A DNA stretch of 64,000 bases, from positions 142,040 to 206,039 of the forward strand of contig JAHREW010000002.1 in NCBI GenBank assembly GCA_020883125.1. Reading direction: 5' to 3'. A program made the translations under genes and the position numbers. The stretch comes from Microcoleus sp. CAWBG506 (GTDB taxonomy: Bacteria > Cyanobacteriota > Cyanobacteriia > Cyanobacteriales > Microcoleaceae). Positions 54,790 through 62,102 of the stretch are shown one piece after another. Within the stretch, counting starts at the first letter, position 1, and every line of letters starts with the position of its first letter. The notes beneath the pieces were generated by a model. That model saw nothing but the letters and a program-made list of their open reading frames with translations, was not told the origin of the DNA and made no database searches.

Positions 54790-54833
54790 AAATGCTGTAA
54801 TGCGGTGTTTTTGGCGATCGGAGCGCAACATTT

Positions 54834-54894
54834 GTAGGGGTAGTGCCCCCGTGCCTACCCCCGATCGGGGCAACCACAGGGGGATTGCCCCTAC
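54834..54894. repeat. GTAGGGG inverted repeat between mcrB and mcrC
   Basis: GTAGGGGTAGTGCCCCCGTG at the left and CACAGGGGGATTGCCCCTAC at the right form a long, imperfect stem around CCTACCCCCGATCGGGGCAA. The reading frame of mcrC is open through it. A related fragment lies inside rnhA at 32567. Confidence 0.8.
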
Positions 54895-54940
54895 CTTAAT
54901 TGTAGAACTCATTCAGAGGCGCTATAGTAGCATTAGATTA

Positions 54941-56554
54941 TCAATTGCTCAATTTATATTTGATTTTATTCCAGAGAAATTCATCCATTTTTGCCTGGTT
55001 ATCAAAGAAGTATTCTTCGAGGTATGGCTCAATTTCCATTTGCCAAATATCTTGGATATCTTCAGCTAAAGTTTTTGTCAAAAAGAAGGAGATGCCTAAT
55101 TCATAGTGTTTGTTGTTAATGGTTCGATTGACATCTTCGAGAAGACTAATTAATTTCTCAACTGGAAAACCAGTGTGCCATTTTTGGTGATAGTGTTGCA
55201 GAACTTCATAGTTTGGATAGATGGGAATGAATGCGAAGCGGCGGCGGAGTGCGTTATCGACTAAGGCAATAGAACGGTCTGCTGTGTTCATTGTGCCGAT
55301 GATACGGACATTTGTAGGGATTCTGAATAGTTGGCCGCTGGCTAGTTTAATAAAACGTTGTGTGTTTTGTCGGTCATCTAGGAGATACATTAACTCGCCA
55401 AAGACTTGAGATAGATTTGCGCGATTAATCTCATCAATAATCAGAACACAAATATCTTCACGGGCTTCGGCTTGTTTGCAGAATTCTAGGAATCTACCGG
55501 GAACTATTGAGTAGGTTAATTGTCCGTTTTGAGTAATTGGGCGGAGGCCTTCGATAAAGTCTTCGTAGGTATAGGCGGGGTGAAATTGGATAATGTCTGA
55601 GAAACCGTCACCACCACCGATTAAGTGTTGGGCGAGTTTTTGGGCCAGGAAGGTTTTTCCGGTTCCGGGCGGGCCTTGGATGATGGTTTGACCTTTGCGG
55701 TTAATGGTGTGTATCCATTGGGTGAGTTGGGTTGTTTGAAAACCAGTTTCTTCGGCACATTGGTTCAAAGAATATTCCGGCTGTAACTTTACTTCTTCTA
55801 GTGCGTATTCAAACACAATTTCCTCATCTACGAGTGGCACTTCGTTACAAGGAAAGTCATATTTTTTTATTTCGACAAGCCAGTGGCAGAACATATCAAA
55901 TAGATCGTCATCTCGAATAGATGGAGCGCCATTTTGGTGCATTTCTTTGGTTAATTCTTCAATCAGCTCGTGTCCGGTGAAGTTAGCAGAGGAGTAGTCT
56001 ATTAGCTTTTTGCTATACGAAGTATTGGCGAAATAGTTAATAACCTGTATTGACTTGTGATTAATCGCAAGAAAGTCATCGGGACGGAGAGCATTCAGGA
56101 TAGGTGTTAAGATTCCTATCTCGCCGAACAAGGAGGCTGGCATTTCTTCGGAAAAGTTTCTACAGGCAGAAGATAGCTGACTCGGATCGTCGTTACAACA
56201 GCAGACTAAATAGATAATTAATTGGGAAATTATTACGGGTGTTATTAATGACAAATCTTTATACAATTTTGAAGTCCATAATAACCCTTGTGTTGTGCAT
56301 GGATTAATATGAACCCAGGCCCCTTTTTGTCTATTAGTATGAGAGTCTTCGTAAGGTAGAAGTTGCCAGATTACGGATTCCGTCACATCTTTTCCAGACT
56401 CAGCAGCAGAAGCGATCGCTTCAAAATTTCTACGTCCCTGCTGACGCTGCTCGTCGTAAGCCGCCCTATGACGTAACCCATCTGGAGTGTAGGGATATGA
56501 ACTGACAAATTCCTGAAATAGCCTGACGAACTCAGCTTTTTTTTCCGCTAGCAT
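54941..56554 (-). CDS. mcrB: McrB-type AAA+ NTPase
   Basis: A 537-residue motor of an McrBC-type system. The C-terminal AAA+ domain starts near residue 285. It has Walker A IQGPPGTGKTFLAQKLAQ, then IIQFHPAYTYEDFIEGLRP, Walker B CVLIIDEINRANLSQVFGEL and the McrB hallmark IGTMNTADRSIALVDNALRRRF. The N-terminal 240 residues do not match a modified-base reader that I know; they contain FLAINHKSIQVINYFA, found in other McrB-like proteins. Target recognition may lie there or in the separate ASCH protein encoded 45 bp upstream. It is in one cluster with the ASCH and GNAT-PIN genes. Confidence 0.88.
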   Translation of the reverse strand: MLAEKKAEFVRLFQEFVSSYPYTPDGLRHRAAYDEQRQQGRRNFEAIASAAESGKDVTESVIWQLLPYEDSHTNRQKGAWVHINPCTTQGLLWTSKLYKDLSLITPVIISQLIIYLVCCCNDDPSQLSSACRNFSEEMPASLFGEIGILTPILNALRPDDFLAINHKSIQVINYFANTSYSKKLIDYSSANFTGHELIEELTKEMHQNGAPSIRDDDLFDMFCHWLVEIKKYDFPCNEVPLVDEEIVFEYALEEVKLQPEYSLNQCAEETGFQTTQLTQWIHTINRKGQTIIQGPPGTGKTFLAQKLAQHLIGGGDGFSDIIQFHPAYTYEDFIEGLRPITQNGQLTYSIVPGRFLEFCKQAEAREDICVLIIDEINRANLSQVFGELMYLLDDRQNTQRFIKLASGQLFRIPTNVRIIGTMNTADRSIALVDNALRRRFAFIPIYPNYEVLQHYHQKWHTGFPVEKLISLLEDVNRTINNKHYELGISFFLTKTLAEDIQDIWQMEIEPYLEEYFFDNQAKMDEFLWNKIKYKLSN

Positions 56555-56599
56555 ACTGCTCTTGCCAACTATTGATTAATAAATTATTGTAGTAAATAT

Positions 56600-57037
56600 T
56601 TATCTCGAACATTCTCCTAAAGACTTGACTATTTTCAACTGTTTATCGGTCATATAACGATAACTTTGTGGTGGTTTAAGCTCAGGTAACTTTTTTCTTA
56701 AAGACTGTAATTTTACTGGTTCCCTAAACCTGTGAATATCTTGAAAAAAGATTCCTATTCCTTTTGATGTGCCTTGATAATAGTCATAAAAATTTACCTT
56801 TGAAATACCTGCTTTGTCTTTAACTTCCTCCCAAAGTTCTCTAGGTGGTTTTTCTATAATATAATCCACTTTAAATGAACCCAATACAGCTTTAATCGGC
56901 GAGGAAACGTAAATTAATACCAAATCGCCTTCGTTCAATAATCGAGGGCGGACGCGCCGCAATTCAACAGTCTTATTACTATCGAATATTTTGTTGGCGT
57001 ATTCCGGTCGAATAGATAATAGTAAGATACTTGACAT
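56600..57037 (-). CDS. ASCH/PUA-like domain protein
   Basis: A 145-residue single-domain protein of the ASCH/PUA-like fold. It begins ILLLSIRPEYANKIFDSNKT then VELRRVRPRLLNEGDLVLIY, followed by SSPIKAVLGSFKVDYI and LWEEVKDKAGIS. The early Lys/Arg-rich motif and the following VLIYVSSP strand are typical. ASCH and related EVE and YTH domains bind modified bases or RNA, and such proteins are known neighbours of restriction systems. The gene sits 17 bp after the GNAT-PIN gene and 45 bp before mcrB on the same strand. A role as modified-base reader for McrBC, or as RNA-binding partner of the PIN domain, is inferred. Confidence 0.75.
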   Translation of the reverse strand: MSSILLLSIRPEYANKIFDSNKTVELRRVRPRLLNEGDLVLIYVSSPIKAVLGSFKVDYIIEKPPRELWEEVKDKAGISKVNFYDYYQGTSKGIGIFFQDIHRFREPVKLQSLRKKLPELKPPQSYRYMTDKQLKIVKSLGECSR

Positions 57038-57054
57038 CGGTTACAATCCTTTAT

Positions 57055-59154
57055 TTAGGTAGCGGTTCCTTCATTATATATGATTCCGAATTGTTCCTTT
57101 GAAATCTTAAATAAACTTTGAACCGTTGTTTGATTTTCCCGTATTTCTCGAATCCTCTTTAATGTCAGCGGTTTATTGAAAATTTCGGTGTAACTAAATC
57201 TTAGAGCCATAATATCTTCATCCGGTTTGTTGTTTGCTATTGTCATTAAATTTTTTAATTCATATACACCTAGGTGGCGGAACTGTCTATATAGTTTTTC
57301 TGGTTTGTCTATGATAACTTCATCTAACTTAGAGCAAGCTTTAACCTCTTGTGTCCCAGTAAATGCTCTATCGGAGCTAACATACCATAAAATTCTACCA
57401 ATAACACCAGGTTTTAGACTGCCATTATTTCGCTTATAGTACACCAGTTCGCGTCTTAGCGCTAGATCAGTTTGAGATTCCAAGAGGTACTGGTTAGCCA
57501 ACTCTTTGTCGAACAAATCTTTTGCCCATCTGGGTTGAATAGGAATAATGAATGTAGGCAAGTCAGCATTAATAACTTTAGCAGGCCAAAGGTGACGTTC
57601 TATCTCTGATATAGTCTTTATATCTTGAGTTGATTCGCTGATAGTAAGAGTTTCTGCGAGCTGAATGCAAAAATTATATTCTGATCCCATCTTACCTAAT
57701 TCCGTAAGGTACTTAGATAGTTCTGTGGATGTTTGTGCAACAGCAAGATTCGCCTTCAAATACCCATTATCGACTCGAACAAAAGCATCTTCTTGAATAG
57801 CTTGTAAAACAGTTTCTTCCAGATAGGGGTCAATAATTCTGGTAAATTGTCGCTTTTCATCGGCTGAGAGTGATATAGAATAGAAAACCAAGTACCGTGC
57901 CAGTGTAGCCGCTATAGCGCCTGGACGAACTCGGATAATTGTCACTTTTAGTTCGTAAGTTTGCTGTCGATCAAAAACAATTAAAGCAAGGGGTATATTT
58001 TCATTCTCTAAAAAAACATAACATTGAAATTGATCGGGATTAGCAATAATATGGCGCAGCCGTTGTTGAAATACTCCCTCTATCTCGCCCTTTTCACTAG
58101 CATGAAAAGTATCAATAAATCGAGATTGTTCAAACCTCTGAATGAGTTTCAGCTTTATAGATGTACCTGCCAAGCGAACAGGTTGATATTCAACACTTCT
58201 GCGAATATCATCGAATTTTAAAATTAAACTGGTTGGGCTAATTACTTCCAGTGTAAATTTTTGATAAATTTCATCAGCTAAATTCAAAATTTCTATGTTG
58301 CGAGTTACAAATACCGGGGAATCAGAAGTAATAGTTATAGCTAATTGATTTATTGTAGCTTGATCGAAAGTTATAGATTGATCGACCAACAGTTTACAGA
58401 TAGAATCTAAAATACCTTCAAGTCTGGTTTTGTCATACAACAACTGAGTAAGACTATTAGCCAGGTAACGTTTGCTATCTCTTAATTTAGCATCATTTAT
58501 TCTGTTGATTGATTTAAAAATTTCATCAGTGATGCACAACTCCAAGTCATCCTGCAACCAATCAGCGAGCAGAGAGTCTGATTCTGTAGCTTTAAGCTCT
58601 TCATTTCCCTGCAATTCCAAGAAAACGCTTGTATCGATGACTGCACAAAGTTTAGATTCAAGCTTCTGATTAGCAGCATAAGAAAATATGGTAGGATGAT
58701 TGTGTTCTAGCCACCAAACAGTAAGCAGTTTACCCTCCTTACTTCTTCCAGGCTGATCGTTGAGAGGAATAAAACCCAGTGTTTCCCACATTCTGTCTAT
58801 TCCATAATCGCGACGGCATTTGAGTTGAATTCCATAAAAATTCTGAGTTTTTTGGCTGAGGGAATTGACTAGCTGTTTAGTAACACCCCGACCGCGATAT
58901 TCAGGATCGACGCAGAGATGAACGATAACAATAATGTTGCTGCGACGCACTGGTCGGTAAAGCAGATAGCCAATGCAATTTTTTTGAGGATTGAGTGCTA
59001 TAAGTATCACGCGATCTCTTGCACTTTCGCGAAAAGCACCTTCTGTAAAAAAGCCCAGAGTTTTTTTATTGGCATCACCTAGGGCTATAACAGTTTTTAA
59101 ATGGGGGGATGTATGGTCAATTTCTTGGATCGTTATCTGTATATATTTTGTCAT
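57055..59154 (-). CDS. GNAT-PIN-GNAT-ASCH multidomain protein
   Basis: A 699-residue fusion. Residues 1-150 are a GNAT acetyltransferase with acetyl-CoA motif VDPEYRGRGVTKQLV (82-96). Residues about 168-310 look like a PIN RNase: Asp174 in CAVIDTSVFLEL, Glu211 in LCITDEIF and Asp264 in ITFDQATI. The usual final Asp is Asn286 in VFVTRN. About 340-470 is a second, degenerate GNAT-like part (LALIVFDRQ, VRPGAIAATLARYLVFYSI). About 525-640 resembles the neighbouring ASCH protein (IIPIQPRWAKDLFD, then KPGVIGRILWYVSS). An acetyltransferase joined to an RNase and an RNA-binding fold suggests a toxin or tRNA-targeting effector. It heads a cluster with ASCH, mcrB and mcrC. Confidence 0.75.
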   Translation of the reverse strand: MTKYIQITIQEIDHTSPHLKTVIALGDANKKTLGFFTEGAFRESARDRVILIALNPQKNCIGYLLYRPVRRSNIIVIVHLCVDPEYRGRGVTKQLVNSLSQKTQNFYGIQLKCRRDYGIDRMWETLGFIPLNDQPGRSKEGKLLTVWWLEHNHPTIFSYAANQKLESKLCAVIDTSVFLELQGNEELKATESDSLLADWLQDDLELCITDEIFKSINRINDAKLRDSKRYLANSLTQLLYDKTRLEGILDSICKLLVDQSITFDQATINQLAITITSDSPVFVTRNIEILNLADEIYQKFTLEVISPTSLILKFDDIRRSVEYQPVRLAGTSIKLKLIQRFEQSRFIDTFHASEKGEIEGVFQQRLRHIIANPDQFQCYVFLENENIPLALIVFDRQQTYELKVTIIRVRPGAIAATLARYLVFYSISLSADEKRQFTRIIDPYLEETVLQAIQEDAFVRVDNGYLKANLAVAQTSTELSKYLTELGKMGSEYNFCIQLAETLTISESTQDIKTISEIERHLWPAKVINADLPTFIIPIQPRWAKDLFDKELANQYLLESQTDLALRRELVYYKRNNGSLKPGVIGRILWYVSSDRAFTGTQEVKACSKLDEVIIDKPEKLYRQFRHLGVYELKNLMTIANNKPDEDIMALRFSYTEIFNKPLTLKRIREIRENQTTVQSLFKISKEQFGIIYNEGTAT

Positions 59155-59442
59155 TTTCTTACGGTTCCCTCAAATTAATCAGGTAGCTGCATTATTAGAC
59201 AGTATTGAGCTAAGTCGCGATCGCCCTTTTATGCCACTACATATCACATTACCAGTAAATTGGGGAGTCAGAGAGTCAAAAGTGCGATCGCCTCCACCGC
59301 CACGACTTGCCTTCTCAAACCACAAGCACGCAGCCAAACAAATGCGAAAGTTATGCCAAACTTACCTAAAAGTGCTATATTCAACTGCGTAAACCCTGAA
59401 CAGCGCTTTCAGGTCTGCCAAAATTATCAACGAGTCAACTAA

Positions 59443-61095
59443 ATGCCCTTTACTTTCAAGAAATTAGCTTCGATCGCAATCTTCTTCGTAGCCGTAAAAA
59501 TTTTAGTTGACTCTCCGCAGTTCCAACAATCTGCCAATGACATCACACACAGAAACCCAGCCAGCGCCACATCAGACACCGAAACTCTCCGGCAGAAATC
59601 CAGCAGCCCGCCCGCCGCAGAACCCCACAAATCACCAGATCGCAACTTTGATATCGTAGTATATGGCGATGAAGTACCGGGGATATGCGCGGCTATATGG
59701 GCAAAAAAGACTTTAGGTGAAAAGGGAAAAGTAGCCGTAGTGCGATCGAACCATGAAACCGCAATGTTAGGCGGCGTACTCACCCGCGGCGGCTTAGGCT
59801 ACGTCGATTTAGATAAAATCCCCGATTGGTATCGCCAACCCTACGCCCAATGCTTCCGGGAATTCCTAGACAAAGCCAATGTTCCCGAATCTTGCTTAGA
59901 ACCAAAAACCGCAGACAAAGCTCTCAAAGAGATGCTTGCGGAAGCCGGAGTTAAAGTTATTTCCCACTCAACTCTGACTCCTCATGTAGTCAATCAAAAA
60001 ATAGAATATGCCGAAGTTAAAGAGAGCAATATCAAAATTCAAGCTAACTCTTTCATTGATGTAACTCAAGACGCGGAACTTGCCAGAAAAGCAGGATTAT
60101 CTTATTATACAGGATATGAATCGCAAAATATCAAATCAAAAAATGAAACTTTAGCAGTATCTGTAGTGCCGACTATTACGGGTATAACGATAGCCGACTT
60201 CCAAAAAATAGAAGATGAAATTGTTTACAACACTTCTTTAGTACAAAAAATTAAAGAAAGCATTACTAAATATAAAGACCCGGCAAGTACAGAATTCTGG
60301 ATGAGAAATTTCTTGAGCCCCATCTATCAAGCCTATCAAGACGGCTACAATATCAGAAGCGTAGCGATAGGAGCAGCGTATCACGTAGACAGAAACTTGC
60401 CCTTTACTCAAGATAAAGGATTCTTCTTTGACAAAGCCAATGTTTGTGTTTATAAAGATAATTCCATGTCGTGGAACGGGTTTTTATTTAAATACCAAGT
60501 TGACGAATTGATGAAGATGGAAGCTGACGACAGAAAACCGAATGCTGAGATGGTGAAAGAAATGTCGCACCTCCAAGAATGGCTGCAAAAGAAGTCGGGT
60601 AAAGATGTGAGAGTGTTTATCCCGGAAGAGATTTATATCAGACAAACATTGAATGTCCGCGATGTGGTAGATCCGCTGACGGGAAAGGAGATTATTCAAG
60701 GGGGAACTGCACCTGAAAAGTCGATCGGCAGTTTTTCCTATGATTTCGACTTGCGGGGCGGAGTCAAGGATTTAGGTTCGAGAATTCCGCCACTGCCGAC
60801 GTATAATTTTGGGATAGAGAGCGCTTTGGCTAGTAAAGTGAGTAATTTGGCGATCGTCGGGCGATCGTCCGGTTATGTCGGTATGGCGGTATCAGTCGGG
60901 CGAATTGCCACGGTGAATATTTATCAAGGACAAGGCGTGGGCGTGGCGGCGGGTTTGGCTAGCAAGTTGGGAGTGCCGCTGAATACGATTACTTCGAGTA
61001 AAACCAGGGAAACTTTGGAGACTTTAACTGGGAAAACTACGTATCTGTCGGGGAGAGATACGAGTTATGGGGTGGATTATAAAGAGGTGAAATAG
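59443..61095 (+). CDS. FAD-dependent oxidoreductase, membrane-anchored or exported
   Basis: A 550-residue flavoprotein. The N-terminal segment (KLASIAIFFVAVKILVD) is a signal peptide or anchor. The FAD-binding strand reads FDIVVYGDEVPGICAAIWA near residue 67, with the Gly-x4-Gly-x2-Ala-Ala spacing of the GMC/succinate-dehydrogenase-like FAD_oxidored family rather than the exact GxGxxG. GGVLTRGGLGYVD follows near 109, and GVGVAAGLASKLGVPL near the C-terminus fits the second FAD contact. I do not know a specific substrate. The 3' end (last codons GVDYKEVK) is duplicated twice downstream together with repeats. The 288-bp upstream gap shows no other gene. Confidence 0.8.
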   Translation: MPFTFKKLASIAIFFVAVKILVDSPQFQQSANDITHRNPASATSDTETLRQKSSSPPAAEPHKSPDRNFDIVVYGDEVPGICAAIWAKKTLGEKGKVAVVRSNHETAMLGGVLTRGGLGYVDLDKIPDWYRQPYAQCFREFLDKANVPESCLEPKTADKALKEMLAEAGVKVISHSTLTPHVVNQKIEYAEVKESNIKIQANSFIDVTQDAELARKAGLSYYTGYESQNIKSKNETLAVSVVPTITGITIADFQKIEDEIVYNTSLVQKIKESITKYKDPASTEFWMRNFLSPIYQAYQDGYNIRSVAIGAAYHVDRNLPFTQDKGFFFDKANVCVYKDNSMSWNGFLFKYQVDELMKMEADDRKPNAEMVKEMSHLQEWLQKKSGKDVRVFIPEEIYIRQTLNVRDVVDPLTGKEIIQGGTAPEKSIGSFSYDFDLRGGVKDLGSRIPPLPTYNFGIESALASKVSNLAIVGRSSGYVGMAVSVGRIATVNIYQGQGVGVAAGLASKLGVPLNTITSSKTRETLETLTGKTTYLSGRDTSYGVDYKEVK

Positions 61096-61560
61096 AGATT
61101 AAGAGGATTTTACCGCAGAGAGCGCAGAGGGCGCAGAGAGGAGAGGGATGAGACGGCGGAATAAGTTAATTCATTAAGATTCTCTTCCAACACTCTTCCC
61201 TCTGCGTCCTCTGCGTCCTCTGCGGTTAAAAACTCTTCTCTTCCCTCACCTGTTGCACAATTTAATACAATTCGAGCAAAACGAGAGAAACTGTGGATTA
61301 TAAAGAGGTGAAGTAGAGATTAAGAGGATTTAACCGCAGAGGGCGCAGAGAGCACAGAGGGGAGAGGGATGAGGTGCACGATCATCATCCAAAACCCTCG
61401 CAACACTCTTCCCTCTGCGTCCTCTGCGCCCTCTGCGGTTAAAAACTCTTCTCTTCCCTCACCTAACGAGAGAAACTGTGGATTATAAAGAGGTGAAGTA
61501 GAGATTAAGAGGATTTTACCGCAGAGGGCGCAGAGAGCACAGAGGGGAGAGGGATTAGAA
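61072..61560. repeat. triplicated AACCGCAGAG repeat block with copied gene end
   Basis: The sequence GTGGATTATAAAGAGGTGAA, which includes the stop of the oxidoreductase gene, occurs at 61072 and again at 61293 and 61478. Each copy is followed by a CCGCAGAGGGCGCAGAG / CTCTGCGTCCTCTGCGG palindrome. Periods are 221 and 185 bp. The region 61096-61566 is otherwise without genes. Another half-element lies at 62010-62040. Confidence 0.92.
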
Positions 61561-61566
61561 GGTTTG

Positions 61567-61947
61567 TTAGGAGAGGATGAGGCGGCGGATTCCTTCTTTT
61601 AGAAAGCGGACGTTGAAGTTGATGAGAAGGGCTAGAGGATGACCAGTCATTTTCAGATATGATATAACTTGAGCTTCATGGATAGGAAGTATGGTTTGGA
61701 CTGACTTTAATTCAATAAGCAGAGTCTTGGCAACCAGCATATCATATCTGCCTTCCCCAACCACAACACCCTTGTAATAGACATTCACTGTAGGTTGAGG
61801 GTCAAAAGGAATTCCCCGACGATGGAGTTCTTCACGCAACGAATTCTCATATACCGATTCCAAAAACCCAGGCCCCAACTCCTTGTGAACCTCCATAGCC
61901 GCCCCAATCACAGCATAAGTCAACTCATTCAGATTCTCTTCCAACAC
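61567..61947 (-). CDS. GxxExxY family protein
   Basis: A 126-residue protein of the GxxExxY family (PD-(D/E)XK-like fold, function unsettled). The name-giving motif is in LGPGFLESVYENSL near residue 24. The nuclease-type core is RYDMLVAKTLLIELKSVQ near 67-84 with Asp and Glu-Leu-Lys, and HEAQVISYLKMTGHPLALLINF follows near 91. Length is normal for the family. The start ATG at 61947 overlaps nothing. These proteins are frequent in cyanobacteria and often lie near repeats, as here. Confidence 0.9.
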   Translation of the reverse strand: MLEENLNELTYAVIGAAMEVHKELGPGFLESVYENSLREELHRRGIPFDPQPTVNVYYKGVVVGEGRYDMLVAKTLLIELKSVQTILPIHEAQVISYLKMTGHPLALLINFNVRFLKEGIRRLILS

Positions 61948-62102
61948 TCTTCCATCCTCTTCTCAAACCAATATCAAAATAATAACCCAAAACCCTCGCA
62001 ACACTCTTCTCTCTGCGTCCTCTGCGCCCTCTGCGGTTAAAAACTCTTCTCTTCCCCCCCCCATGTGGCACAATCTGGATAAGATCAAAATCTCAAGCCA
62101 CC

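Noticed and set aside
58991-59442. Short plus-strand frames between the GNAT-PIN gene and the oxidoreductase
   Set aside because: They start inside the opposite gene, lack ribosome sites and do not look like any family.
61100-61560. CRISPR array
   Set aside because: The repeats are palindromic, of unequal spacing (221 and 185 bp) and carry copied gene sequence; there are no spacers or cas genes.
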